Part shown: one piece after another, positions 48,563 through 57,069 of the stretch
Layout: every line of letters starts with the position of its first letter
Position numbering within the stretch: position 1 is the stretch's first letter
Source: Mycolicibacterium monacense
GTDB lineage: Bacteria; Actinomycetota; Actinomycetes; Mycobacteriales; Mycobacteriaceae
Direction of reading: 5' to 3'
DNA length: 64,000 nt
Assembly: GCF_010731575.1 (NCBI RefSeq)
Contig: NZ_AP022617.1
Location: 2,108,001-2,172,000, forward strand
The notes under the pieces: generated by a model
Told to the model about the DNA's origin: nothing
Seen by the model: only the letters and a program-made list of their open reading frames with translations
Database searches by the model: none
Made by a program: the position numbers and the translations under genes

Positions 48563-49336
48563 GTGGCTTCAGTGACTGCCCCCGACGCCTTAACGGACGA
48601 CCAGCGGCGGCCGCTGCGGATCGAGATCGTCGTTGTGTTGATGGTGACGTTCGCTCTGAGCGCCTATACCGCGATCCTGGATCTGATCGAGGCGGTGCTG
48701 CTCGGCCTGGCGGGGCAGACCGTAGCGCTCAACCCGCGCCGCTCCTCGTTCGACCTCATCGATCTCGGCCTCAATCTGGCGACCGTGTTCCAATTGGTCG
48801 CTTGGGGCTTTCTCGCGGTATACCTATTGTGGAGCAGTGGTTTTGGCCCGGCAGCAATCGGGTTGGGCCGACCACGGTGCCGGCTCGACCTGCTCGGTGG
48901 CATCGGGCTCGCGGCCGTTATCGGCCTGCCCGGCCTGGCGCTGTACCTTTCGGCCCGCGCATTGGGTCTCAGCGCATCGGTAGTGCCCTCGGAACTGAAC
49001 GACACGTGGTGGCGCATCCCCGTCCTTATTTTGGTGTCGTTCGCCAACGCCTGGGCCGAAGAGATCATCGTTGTGGGTTTTCTGCTCACCCGGCTGCACC
49101 AACTGCGGGTCCGCCCGGCCACCGCGCTGGTGCTGTCAAGCCTTTTACGCGGCACCTACCACCTGTATCAAGGCTTCAGCGCCGGGCTGGGCAATGTCGT
49201 GATGGGTCTGGTATTCGGCTACACGTGGCGACGCACCGGTCGGCTGTGGCCACTGATCATCGCCCACGGGGTTATCAACACGGTGGCCTACGTCGGCTAT
49301 GCAGTGGTCGCGGATCGACTGGACTGGCTGTCCTAA
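48563..49336 (+). CDS. CPBP (CAAX-type) intramembrane metalloprotease
   Basis: Membrane protein of about 257 aa with seven to eight helices and the three CPBP motifs: AEEIIVVGFLLTRL (EExxxR-like, with Arg moved), SSLLRGTYHLYQGF (second motif with His), and LIIAHGVINT (third motif with His). The family includes Abi/CAAX proteases. Substrate unknown. GTG 48563 has GGCAGG upstream; GTG 48542 and 48572 are also possible. No operator box was found before it. Confidence 0.83.
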   Translation: MASVTAPDALTDDQRRPLRIEIVVVLMVTFALSAYTAILDLIEAVLLGLAGQTVALNPRRSSFDLIDLGLNLATVFQLVAWGFLAVYLLWSSGFGPAAIGLGRPRCRLDLLGGIGLAAVIGLPGLALYLSARALGLSASVVPSELNDTWWRIPVLILVSFANAWAEEIIVVGFLLTRLHQLRVRPATALVLSSLLRGTYHLYQGFSAGLGNVVMGLVFGYTWRRTGRLWPLIIAHGVINTVAYVGYAVVADRLDWLS

Positions 49337-49471
49337 GTTCACCTGCAACACCACCCTTGATGCTCCTATTCGTGTCAAGCGGCTTGAGCCAGTTTCTGTC
49401 TCAGGTCCGAGTCGCACCCAAGGGGACCAGCGGAATAGGCGTCGCACGTCGCGTGACTCATCGAATACTGA

Positions 49472-50743
49472 TCAGGGGCGCAACGCGCTGCCACCCACCC
49501 ATTCGTCCCAGGGCACAGACCAATCTCCGTTCTGCCACTGTTCCAGCGGTGCGCCGCCGGTATTCCGGATCTCGACAACATCGCCTGGATTGGCAAACTT
49601 GTAGTACCACTCGGCGTTCTCCGCGCTCAGATTCAAACAGCCCGCCGAAACGTTGGTGTTTCCCTGCGCCCACACGGTCGCTTCGCGCTCATGGAGGTAG
49701 ATGCCGTCGGGACTGATCCGCACCGCGTGTGGGACGCTGATCTTGTACCCCGATGCCGAATCGACGGGCAATCCGTAGGTCGACGAGTCCATCAAGACGG
49801 GATTTTGTTTCTCCATCACCGTATAAACGCCAGGTTGCGTCCAGAACGCAATTGTCTTGCCGCCGACAGTCTGCGTCCCTCCTCGGCCCATCGATGTCGG
49901 CATCGTGCGGATCAAAGCGCCGTTCTCGTAAACACTGACCTGTTTGGTCGTGTCATCGGCGATGGTGACACGAGACGGCCCAATCCGGAAACTGACCTGC
50001 CTGTCCTGTTCTCCGAACAGTCCACCACCCAGATCAGTACCGTAGAGATCGGCTTTGACCGTGACCTCAGTGCCGGAAGGAAAATACTCACGCGGCCGCC
50101 AGTGCGCCTTGCGATCGTTGACCCACATCCAGGAGCCCGCCAACTGCGGCGACGTTATGACCTGGAGGCGAGATTCGGCCGCCGCCCGGTCCACGATGTC
50201 CGCGTCGAAGGTTGCCACGATCACGGTTCCGACACCGTACACACCACCCTCCGACAGCGACGCTCCGTTGGTCATGCCCAGCCGAACTCCGACCTGGGAT
50301 TGCGGCGCGACAGTAGAGAACTCGGAGACAGACGTAACAGTGCGGGCGTCAGCCCCCCGGCCGGTCGCGCTGAGCGTATAGGACCGCCCGTATCCGAGCG
50401 GCTCGGCGGGCTCCCAGGCACGTCCGCCCCCCACCATTCGACCCGCGACGACCCGGCCCTGTTCGTTCTGCATCCGCACATCAGTCAGGGTGCCAACTGT
50501 CGCGGTCACCTTCACTGCGCCGACGGGGACCACATCGCTGGCGCCTGTGCGGGGAAGAATCTCGATCACGGGAGGCTCGGGCGCCGCCTGCGGCGTCTGC
50601 TCAACCTCCAGGGCACCGGGCGCAACCACCGTATTCGACAGCCGAGACTTGAGAGCACTTGTCTGCGATGCGCTCACGAGCACCGCGACAGCCGAGAACA
50701 CACTCAGCGCAACTACCTTTCGGCGTCCAGCCAACACTTTCAT
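49472..50743 (-). CDS. L,D-transpeptidase (LdtMt5-like), SAGC active site
   Basis: Exported or membrane-anchored cross-linking enzyme of 423 aa. N-terminal hydrophobic segment (VVALSVFSAVAVLVSAS), two Ig-like domains (~75-265), and a YkuD domain with MDSSTYGLPV, IYLHEREATVWAQG and catalytic Cys369 in SAGCLNLSAENAEW. SAGC replaces the SHGC of the other two Ldt proteins here, so it is a different subclass. The start at 50743 (MKVLAGRR) is chosen because the longer frame starts inside the operator. The C-terminal WSVPWDEW tail is conserved. Confidence 0.93.
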   Translation of the reverse strand: MKVLAGRRKVVALSVFSAVAVLVSASQTSALKSRLSNTVVAPGALEVEQTPQAAPEPPVIEILPRTGASDVVPVGAVKVTATVGTLTDVRMQNEQGRVVAGRMVGGGRAWEPAEPLGYGRSYTLSATGRGADARTVTSVSEFSTVAPQSQVGVRLGMTNGASLSEGGVYGVGTVIVATFDADIVDRAAAESRLQVITSPQLAGSWMWVNDRKAHWRPREYFPSGTEVTVKADLYGTDLGGGLFGEQDRQVSFRIGPSRVTIADDTTKQVSVYENGALIRTMPTSMGRGGTQTVGGKTIAFWTQPGVYTVMEKQNPVLMDSSTYGLPVDSASGYKISVPHAVRISPDGIYLHEREATVWAQGNTNVSAGCLNLSAENAEWYYKFANPGDVVEIRNTGGAPLEQWQNGDWSVPWDEWVGGSALRP

Positions 50744-50774
50744 CACAACTATCCGTCGGGTCCCACTCCTGCTA

Positions 50775-50793
50775 TTACGTATCCACATAGTAA
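50775..50793 (-). promoter_or_regulatory. BlaI-type operator upstream of L,D-transpeptidase
   Basis: TTACGTATCCACATAGTAA, with symmetric ATTAC/GTAAT arms, 32 bp before the start at 50743. The outer base is T/A instead of C/G, the spacing is the same. Confidence 0.65.
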
Positions 50794-50853
50794 TTGGTGG
50801 CGCGACCAGGTGCCGGTTCGGCGCGGCGAGCCAGTAAAAAGGCCGCCGCGAGC

Positions 50854-50985
50854 TCAGCAGCGGCTTACGTTGTACATCGGTGCCGTCGCGATCGGAGCGA
50901 CTCGACGGGCGTTCCGTCGGTGGACGGGTGCACCATCATGCCGTCGCCGATGCAGATACAGCATGGGAAGCATCGCTGCAAAAGC
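50854..50985 (-). pseudogene. NlpC/P60 C-terminal remnant
   Basis: Minus-strand sequence encodes, in three frames, SDASHA, then IGDGMMVHPSTDGTPV, then APIATAPMYNVSRC before a stop. These match YSDASHAGIYIGDGNMVHASTYGTPV and APISSAPIYNVRRY at the end of the intact gene at 46477. Nothing recognisable remains of the upstream catalytic half between 50985 and 51150. An intact operator sits just beyond, at 51151. Confidence 0.65.
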
Positions 50986-51150
50986 CAGGCGCCTACTTAT
51001 CGGCTCGCCGCCGCCGTCCAAAGCTTGACGGGAGCGTTGGACGGCGCTTCGCCAGCTCGGTTCGCCACACTGTGGCGGAATCCCCCGACAGAATTCCCGC
51101 CGCAGCAGTTCGTCGGGATCGGTCCCACCTCACCTGACGGCCTCCACAAT

Positions 51151-51169
51151 CTACTATGCACCTCAGTAG
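51151..51169 (-). promoter_or_regulatory. BlaI-type operator beside a decayed NlpC/P60 gene
   Basis: CTACTATGCACCTCAGTAG, an exact CTAC-N11-GTAG match. The only coding trace downstream on the minus strand is the NlpC/P60 remnant; it is also 31 bp past the end of the membrane protein at 51200. Confidence 0.68.
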
Positions 51170-51199
51170 GACGTATAGAAATTCCGAAAGAGGTGGTTA

Positions 51200-52561
51200 T
51201 CAGCCTCCGAACAGAAGGTAGAGACCGGTGAACGTGTAGCCGACCATCGTCAGCATCATCGCCACTTGACCGGTGATCTGATGCTGTTGCGGCAGCATCC
51301 GCAGAGCGCGATCGTGCGCGGAGACGACCGCCACCATGTGCCCCACGACCACGCACACGACCTTGATCGTCCAGAGCACTGACGGGTGTTGAGACAGGAT
51401 GTAACTGACATCATTCGGTGCCAATCCGAACAGTTGCCAACCCAGGCCAAACGGGTCAGCCAAGCGCACGACAGTTTCCTGTCCGCGTTCGACGAGGTAA
51501 GACAAGTAGTGGGCGAAAATGTAACCGACAACGATGGGAACCAACGAATGCGCCAACTGGCCGGGAAGTTCTTGGCGCTTCTGGGGATCGATGCCGCCGG
51601 TGGCTCGCGCGGCACCCCAGAAGGTCACACCAACAATGGCGACGAACACGATCAATGCCGTTGTCCTCAGCACTGTCGCACCGCCGACTTCTTCGAAGAG
51701 CGGAACCCTTTTAGCGGTGCGATCGACGAAGTTTCGGAATGCTGGAGCTTGGGAGAAACTGTCGAACGCGGTAGAGCCCAGCAGCACCGCCAGAACTGCG
51801 ACGATTCCGGGACGCACTGGCAACGTCGGCAGATGATCGAGGGGATTGACGAGTTCCACTCGTCCCGATGCCGGCGAACGCCGAAAGGGTGATAGCCGCG
51901 AGACCGCCATGCTGTAGACCTCGAACGGGTCTGCCCGTGCGAACCACCGAGCACCAAAGACCCACGCACCGACCCCAATCGCCCCCGCGTAGATCAGTAA
52001 CCATGTTTTGATCGCAGTCAGGGAACCTGGGTCAGGGCTTGCCAATTCAAGCCAGACGAAGGCGAAAAGCCCCAAAGCGGCCGGCCAATAACCCCATCGT
52101 TGCGGATAGGAGCGGCCCGAAGCATCGGCTCCCTTCCGTCGAGCGAGACCGCAAATGCGGTAGATGGTGCGCATCGGCGACAGCAGTCGCCAGACCGGAC
52201 CAACGCAGACCGAAACGGCAACCAGCCCGACCCAGAGTAGGACGTAGAACGCGCCGGGCAGAGCGTTGTCGCTTCCGTCGGGGCCCCATATGGCGGCCGC
52301 CAGAACCCAAAGCGCGAACAACAGTGCCATAAGCGCGATGATCCAGCGTGACGTCGGAGAGTCGACGGCACGGGTGACCCAGGCAGGTAGTTCGCGGCCC
52401 GGCTTCGCCGGGTCGAAGCGCGGGCGCCTCCACGCGAGAGCAACGATCGCGAAAGTCGCAGTCAGCGCCCATGCCGCACCGATGAGGGCGAACGACAGCG
52501 GTACAGGAAGGTCAGTGGAACCGCCCACGCCGTGCGCGAGGATGCCGGCGCGCGGGGTCAC
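51200..52561 (-). CDS. Fenitrothion-hydrolase-like polytopic membrane protein
   Basis: Membrane protein of 453 aa with about eleven helices. It begins with AHGVGGSTDLPVPLSFALIGAAWAL, a start shared by actinobacterial proteins annotated as putative fenitrothion hydrolase. His/Asp-bearing loops include HSLVPIVVGYIFAHYLSYLVERGQ and VVVGHMVAVVSAHDRALRML, which could bind metal. GTG 52561 overlaps the stop of the cupredoxin-like gene. The pesticide name derives from one Gram-negative enzyme; here a copper or envelope role is more likely from context. Function unproven. Confidence 0.75.
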   Translation of the reverse strand: MTPRAGILAHGVGGSTDLPVPLSFALIGAAWALTATFAIVALAWRRPRFDPAKPGRELPAWVTRAVDSPTSRWIIALMALLFALWVLAAAIWGPDGSDNALPGAFYVLLWVGLVAVSVCVGPVWRLLSPMRTIYRICGLARRKGADASGRSYPQRWGYWPAALGLFAFVWLELASPDPGSLTAIKTWLLIYAGAIGVGAWVFGARWFARADPFEVYSMAVSRLSPFRRSPASGRVELVNPLDHLPTLPVRPGIVAVLAVLLGSTAFDSFSQAPAFRNFVDRTAKRVPLFEEVGGATVLRTTALIVFVAIVGVTFWGAARATGGIDPQKRQELPGQLAHSLVPIVVGYIFAHYLSYLVERGQETVVRLADPFGLGWQLFGLAPNDVSYILSQHPSVLWTIKVVCVVVGHMVAVVSAHDRALRMLPQQHQITGQVAMMLTMVGYTFTGLYLLFGG

Positions 52562-53007
52562 GGCCGAACTTGGATGGTGACGACATTGCGGTTGAGGTCG
52601 TGGAGCTCGACATCGACTTGGCCGGGCACGTCCACAGTGAACTCGAAGGCCTGATCTGGACGCGGTTCAATGTCGAACGTGTGCTCAGGTACGGAGTGAA
52701 CGTGCAGTTGGTCGGCGACGTCGCTGGTCACCTGCAGCACAATCGGCTTTCCGACGGTGGCCTGCGCTTGGCCGTTCGTCGGCGTGACCGTGCCCCCGGC
52801 GATCGAGACCTCGACAACGGTGCCGTCAGCAGCCGGTGGCGCCTGTTCGGTACGAGGCGGCTGCGTGGAGATCGTCGTGGCTGCCGTCGACGCCGCCTGG
52901 CTGGTCGACGACGTCGAATCCGTCGTCGTGGATCCGCAACCCAATAGGGCAGACAACGTCGCTGCAGCGGCGATGACGACGCCGCACCGGGCTGTCCGAG
53001 CGCTCAC
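52558..53007 (-). CDS. Cupredoxin-like lipoprotein
   Basis: Exported lipoprotein of 149 aa. GTG 53007, signal peptide with lipobox (SALLGCGS), a Thr/Ser-rich linker, then a beta-sandwich with LQVTSDVADQLHVHSVPEHTFDIEP and VDVELHDLNRNVVTIQV. The HVHS...EH cluster sits where cupredoxins and EfeO/P19-type domains bind copper, but a canonical type 1 Cys ligand is absent. Overlaps both neighbours (GTGA), so all three genes are translationally coupled. Confidence 0.75.
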   Translation of the reverse strand: MSARTARCGVVIAAAATLSALLGCGSTTTDSTSSTSQAASTAATTISTQPPRTEQAPPAADGTVVEVSIAGGTVTPTNGQAQATVGKPIVLQVTSDVADQLHVHSVPEHTFDIEPRPDQAFEFTVDVPGQVDVELHDLNRNVVTIQVRP

Positions 53008-53231
53008 GGGTTCTCGTTCCTGTCGACGGCGGGACTCTGCGTGGGACCTGCGTCGCCTCCAGGCTCGCGACGTCTGTTGCGACGGGCAATGTAGAAAGCG
53101 ACACCGACGATGACTAGCGCGGGCGCGAAAGCCGGAAGCGACATCCACAGCCCAACGTCAGTAGCGAGGTAGGAGCTACTCGGCAGATCGGCATCGCGAC
53201 CCGCTTCACTCACCGGGACGTCGATCAACAC
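53004..53231 (-). CDS. Small membrane protein heading the cupredoxin operon
   Basis: Protein of about 75 aa (GTG 53231; ATG 53144 would give 46 aa). A short extracytoplasmic N-terminus is followed by one transmembrane helix (LPAFAPALVIVGVAFYIARRNRRR) and an acidic tail. Overlaps the next gene by 4 nt. No recognised family; likely a membrane subunit or anchor for the operon products. Confidence 0.55.
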   Translation of the reverse strand: MLIDVPVSEAGRDADLPSSSYLATDVGLWMSLPAFAPALVIVGVAFYIARRNRRREPGGDAGPTQSPAVDRNENP

Positions 53232-53390
53232 AGTTCGGTACCGACCGTCATGACCATCAGCGACACCCCCATCGACGCCAGCCCATCCGACAGCACGCGC
53301 GTGATCCGCAGCCGCGATTCTCCGGCAATTACGCACTGTCTCCGTAATTCGTGTGGATGAACATACCGGAACCGCCGGTACCGAGTTTTC

Positions 53391-54166
53391 TCAGGTGAGT
53401 CGTACACCTCGCCGGGCATCGATAGGTGCCAGCCCAAACATCTCATGGAAGACGCGGTTGGCGTGTGCGCTGTCGCTGAATCCGGCAGCGTGCGCAGCGT
53501 CGGTGATAGTCCCGCCATCCCGCACCACCTCCATCGCGCGGATGAGGCGGCACCACCGCACGTACGCCGGGAACGACATTCCAACCTCGTGCGCGAAAAG
53601 CCGCCCAAGACGGTCAGCAGAGAGGTGCACTGTGCGTGCGACATCAGAGAGCTTCACCGGACCTTCGATGATTCCGGGCAGCAAGTCCACGGCAGCCTCC
53701 ACACCCGGATGCAAGGCACATCGAGGTTGGCCCTCGACTCCGACCAGGTAAGCGATGACCTCGTTTGCCGCGGACGAAAGATGCTGCTGCTTACCAACAT
53801 TGATATTGACGAGCTTATTTCCGAGCCGCACCCACTCTCGGACATCGTTGCGATTCGTGCTGCCGAAAAGGGCCGTGACTGCACTACCGATGACCTTGTG
53901 GGCTCCAGGTACAGCATCATTCCCTGACAGGCCTGAGCCTCGATGGAATGCTCCGCACCTGCGGGGATGATTGCGGCGGGCGCCGACAGGCCTCGCCCAT
54001 CGGCGTCGACGAGGAGGGCAGCGCCATCGTCGATGGTCACGATCTGCAAGGCGGCGTGCCCGTGCGCGTGGGCAGAACCCAGCTGTCCACGGAAGATGAG
54101 CCTCCCGGGCTCGATCAGCGCATTGCCCAGCCACGTCACGAAGTATGGCGAGTGCACAATCGCCAC
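53391..54166 (-). pseudogene. AraC-family regulator, frameshifted
   Basis: The N-terminal sensor part (MAIVHSPYFVTWLGNAL, then HAHGHAALQIVTIDDGAALLVDADGRG, a cupin-like fold) runs to MMLYLEP near 53905. The coding sense then moves to another frame, HKVIGSAVTALFG, and continues into a complete AraC DNA-binding domain (VKLSDVARTVHLSADRLGRLFAHEVGMS and ITDAAHAAGFSDSAHANRVFHEMFG) to a stop at 53391. A single base missing in GAGCCCACAAGG would explain it. Either recently inactivated or a sequencing error. Adjacent to the membrane hydroxylase gene. Confidence 0.72.
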
Positions 54167-54203
54167 GGGCGTGTTTCACGCCTGCCGACCCGATTCGACC
54201 GGG

Positions 54204-55211
54204 TTACCGCACGACCTCCTCTGAAACGGCTGTTTCGCCGCCATCGGTCTCCTTGCCGGATTGGCATCTACCGCTTGCACGGAAGGGTTCAGCCAGCTGG
54301 GCGAGGTACCGCGTCGGATAGTGAGGTTTGGCGGCCATGCCGAGGTCGTCCGAACGAAACCGGCGTTCGGAATCGAAGGAGAATGTCCGGAGGGCGTGAT
54401 CCATTCCCAGGGTAAAAAGTCCGAAGTTGACGTCACCAATCCCAGCCCACTTGAGATGGTGGAAGCGGTGACCTTCGTTGAGCGCGAGTACTTTACGTAG
54501 CGGTCCGACGCGGTAGTCAGCATTGGAGTGCTGCAACAGCAATTGAACGGCAATCGCCACCGTGAGAACCTCCGCGATCGCTTTCGGCAAGCCGAGGATG
54601 AGCAGCGGCAAAATGCCGGCAGCGAGTTCCAGCGCCCCGTGCAGTGGATGCTTCATTAGACCGTTGAAGCCGTAGAAGCGTTTCACGCTGTGGTGGACAG
54701 CGTGAAGACGCCACAGCCAGCCCACCCTGTGACTGGCCACATGTACCGCCGTCACACCGACATCGGTTACAACTATTGCGATAAGAACCTGAAGCACGAA
54801 CGGCAGCGAGTAGGGCCACAACGAGCCAAAGGAATTAAGCATCGCCAGCAAAGGCACGACGAGAACTGTCAATAGCAGCGAGGTCTCATTGATGAACGCG
54901 TGGGCGAAGTCACGGCCTCCGTCGCCGATCGGTTCGTTCCACTCTGCGCTATAGGGCAACGTCCGCTCCGCAGCGAAGGATAAGCCTACCGCGATCAGTA
55001 TGAGGGCCGCCATCCAGACCTCCGCCCACGGCGCGTGCGCCAGAGCAATCGCCGCACCGTTGACACCGAACAACATCACCGGCACATAGCCGTACCGGAC
55101 GAACGAAGTAACCATGCCCCCAGCGTGGGACATATTCCGGGTCTGGCGCTTGAACAGATCCGGCGACTTCACGAGGCGGGAAACGTGACGTCCGGTTGCC
55201 CCCCACTGCAT
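54204..55211 (-). CDS. Fatty acid hydroxylase/sterol desaturase-family membrane enzyme
   Basis: Integral membrane di-iron enzyme of about 335 aa with four to five helices and the His clusters of the FA_hydroxylase family: HVASHRVGWLWRLHAVHHS, GLMKHPLHGALE, LLQHSNADY and EGHRFHHLKWAG. All expected His residues are present. Substrate unknown; lipid hydroxylation or desaturation by family. ATG 55211 follows GGGCGAAAG; ATG 55133 is an alternative. The broken AraC gene lies 38 bp downstream on the same strand. Confidence 0.88.
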   Translation of the reverse strand: MQWGATGRHVSRLVKSPDLFKRQTRNMSHAGGMVTSFVRYGYVPVMLFGVNGAAIALAHAPWAEVWMAALILIAVGLSFAAERTLPYSAEWNEPIGDGGRDFAHAFINETSLLLTVLVVPLLAMLNSFGSLWPYSLPFVLQVLIAIVVTDVGVTAVHVASHRVGWLWRLHAVHHSVKRFYGFNGLMKHPLHGALELAAGILPLLILGLPKAIAEVLTVAIAVQLLLQHSNADYRVGPLRKVLALNEGHRFHHLKWAGIGDVNFGLFTLGMDHALRTFSFDSERRFRSDDLGMAAKPHYPTRYLAQLAEPFRASGRCQSGKETDGGETAVSEEVVR

Positions 55212-55271
55212 TGCTTTCGCCCGCGTGACAATCCAGACGTGGTCACGCCGACCCCCGGTAGCTACGGCCAA

Positions 55272-56005
55272 CTGGAGGCGAGTTCTTGAAACAACGGTCG
55301 CACAAGAGCAAGAGCCTCGGCGGGCGAATTGACACTGTGAGCAGCGTCCTCTTTACCGTTGTCGGGCCGGCGCCAAGGATAGCGTCGCCCGACGGATGAG
55401 CATCACATGCTTCGGCGTTGACGAATGCCTACAGCGCTCGAGGCGAGGTGTCTTGCCACCATGGACCCGCCACACACCCGGCGTACCGCTCATGGCCTCT
55501 GTGCTGATATCGCGCAGCGCGCTCGGAGTCTTCAAATCGTTGCAACACGGCCGATTGCGAACCACTGCCTACGACCGGCATCTCGCAGCCACACTGTGTC
55601 GTCAGAGCCCTGGGCCTACAACTCTGGTGGAGTGTGGACTATGTACCCAACGCCTCGATGGAGCGCGGTGCAGAGTCTTATCGGCAAGACTTCGTCGAGG
55701 TAAAACTCAGGCGCGCGGCCCAGGAGGACGCGTGCGGCGGTTCGGGCTTCTTCGCGGGAGATTACGAACACCAGCCCCCCTGCTCCCCCGCCTTCAGCGT
55801 CGCCGCGACGTCGGCCACAAGCGGACCCGCAGTACCAAAGCGCGGCCAGCCGAACCCATAGCGGGGATCGACAACGACCTTCGCGGGTGCCCATTGCCTC
55901 AGTTCAAGCTGCGTTCGAAGCGAGCGAGCCACGATCCGCCGGTCCGAGCGCTGCGTCGTCCCTGGCTCATGTCAACCCGTCACTTGTGCAGGTCGCGGGA
56001 CCCGT
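55272..56005. other. Gene-poor stretch with possible decayed toxin-antitoxin module
   Basis: No intact gene. On the minus strand at about 55620-55890, pieces in two frames read VVVDPRYGFGWPRFGTAGPLVADVAATLKAGE, resembling a DUF433 (VapB45-type) antitoxin, then ISREEARTAARVLLGR and EFYLDEVLPIRLCTALHRG, resembling the start of a DUF5615/PIN-like toxin (FxLDExxP). The order fits a type II toxin-antitoxin pair broken by frameshifts. Recognition is by motif memory only. Confidence 0.3.
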
Positions 56006-56055
56006 TGAACCGCCCCGGCATATCCACATCACTCCGGACTCACCGGGGCGGTTCA
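56006..56055. repeat. 13-bp perfect inverted repeat, possible IS-end remnant
   Basis: TGAACCGCCCCGG (56006-56018) and CCGGGGCGGTTCA (56043-56055) are perfect inverted copies around a 24-bp centre. The sequence looks like two actinobacterial IS3-type ends joined with no transposase between them. It could instead form a stem-loop terminator, but no U-run follows. Confidence 0.6.
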
Positions 56056-56078
56056 CGTGACTGAAAACATCGCCGGTG

Positions 56079-56135
56079 TGTCAATGGCCAAGTGGAAGTC
56101 TCCGCTGGTGGCCAGATAGAAGTCCCCACCCCGTG
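56079..56135. repeat. IS21-like left terminal repeat
   Basis: About 57 bp starting TGTCAATGGCCAAGT and containing CGCTGGTGGCCAGATA and GTCCCCACCCCGTG. It matches the right end in inverted orientation with few mismatches over ~50 bp. Confidence 0.82.
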
Positions 56136-56144
56136 CGGTGATTT

Positions 56145-56583
56145 CTAGGTTGGTGGGGCGGTCTCCTTCCGGTGTTGGGCGTCCTTCATCCGGTAGGACT
56201 GGCCGTCGGTGATGACGACGGTGGCGTGATGCAGGAGCCGGTCGAGGATGCTGACCGCGGTGGTCTGCTCGGGCAGGAATCGGCCCCATTCTTGGAACGG
56301 CCAGTGCGATCCGATGGCCAGGGAGCGGCGTTCGTAGGCGCCAGCGACGAGCCGGAACAACAGCTGGGTGCCGGTGTCGTCCAGTGGGGCGAAGCCCAGT
56401 TCGTCGAGGATGATCAGATCGACCCGCAGCAGGGATTCGATGATCTTGCCGACGGTGTTGTCGGCCAGGCCGCGGTAGAGGGTTTCCACTAGGTCCGCGG
56501 CGGTGAAGTAGCGGACCTTATGTCCGGCATGGATGGCAGCGACTCCGAGGCCGATGAGGGTGTGGGACTTGCCGGTCCCGGGC
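56145..56583 (-). pseudogene. istB: istB, 3' part (IS21 helper ATPase)
   Basis: C-terminal ~146 codons of IstB beginning at the P-loop: GTGKSHTLIGLGVAAIHAG (Walker A), LIILDELGFAPLD (Walker B), RLVAGAYERRS, TTAVSILDRLLHHA and SYRMKD. The coding sense starts exactly at the end of the Tn554-like element; the first ~125 codons are at 60534-60908. IstB is the AAA+ target-selection partner of IstA, so the split should disable autonomous transposition. Confidence 0.88.
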
Positions 56584-56625
56584 GTTATCGAGGGTTGGAG
56601 CGCAGAATGGCTGTGTTCTCCCAGT

Positions 56626-57069
56626 TCAGGACGTTGTTGCGATCGATGCAACGTTTGGCGAAGGTTGGATGCCGCGGCGGGCCAGTTCGCGCCGTAGGTC
56701 GAGGTTCTCGCCGTGTGCCCGCTCGAGGGCGTCGCGGAGCGCTTGCAGTTGCCGACGGTGCTGTTTCTTGAGTTCGGCGAGCTGGCGGGTCAACGTGATG
56801 ACGAGGGTGTCATCGGTGTCGGCGCGCTGGTCGGTGGTGGCCTTGCGGCGGGCGCCGCGTAGATGCTCGATTCGTTTGCGCAGTTCGGGGTGGTTGTAGA
56901 GGAAGGCGTGGGAGACGCTTGCCTCACGTTGCACGGCTTGGAACGTGATCGGTTCGCCGCGTTTGACCAGTCGGCGGATGGCTTGGTCAGCGTCTCGGGT
57001 TTTATTCTCGGACTTGGCTTTCGCTGCCTCGGTGAGGGCGGTGATTCGGCGTTCTCGGGAGTCGGTCAT
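56626..57069 (-). CDS. TnpC-like protein (DUF6262 family)
   Basis: Accessory protein of 147 aa: a helical N-terminus with ALTEAAKAKSENKTRDADQAIRRLVKRGEPITFQAVQREASVSHAFLYNHPEL (a helix-turn-helix) and a C-terminal coiled coil (ITLTRQLAELKKQHRRQLQALRDALERAHGENLDLRREL). This matches TnpC of Tn554-type elements, which influences insertion frequency and orientation in Tn554. The ATG at 57069 follows GGAGCACCCC and overlaps the tnpB stop. Confidence 0.82.
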   Translation of the reverse strand: MTDSRERRITALTEAAKAKSENKTRDADQAIRRLVKRGEPITFQAVQREASVSHAFLYNHPELRKRIEHLRGARRKATTDQRADTDDTLVITLTRQLAELKKQHRRQLQALRDALERAHGENLDLRRELARRGIQPSPNVASIATTS

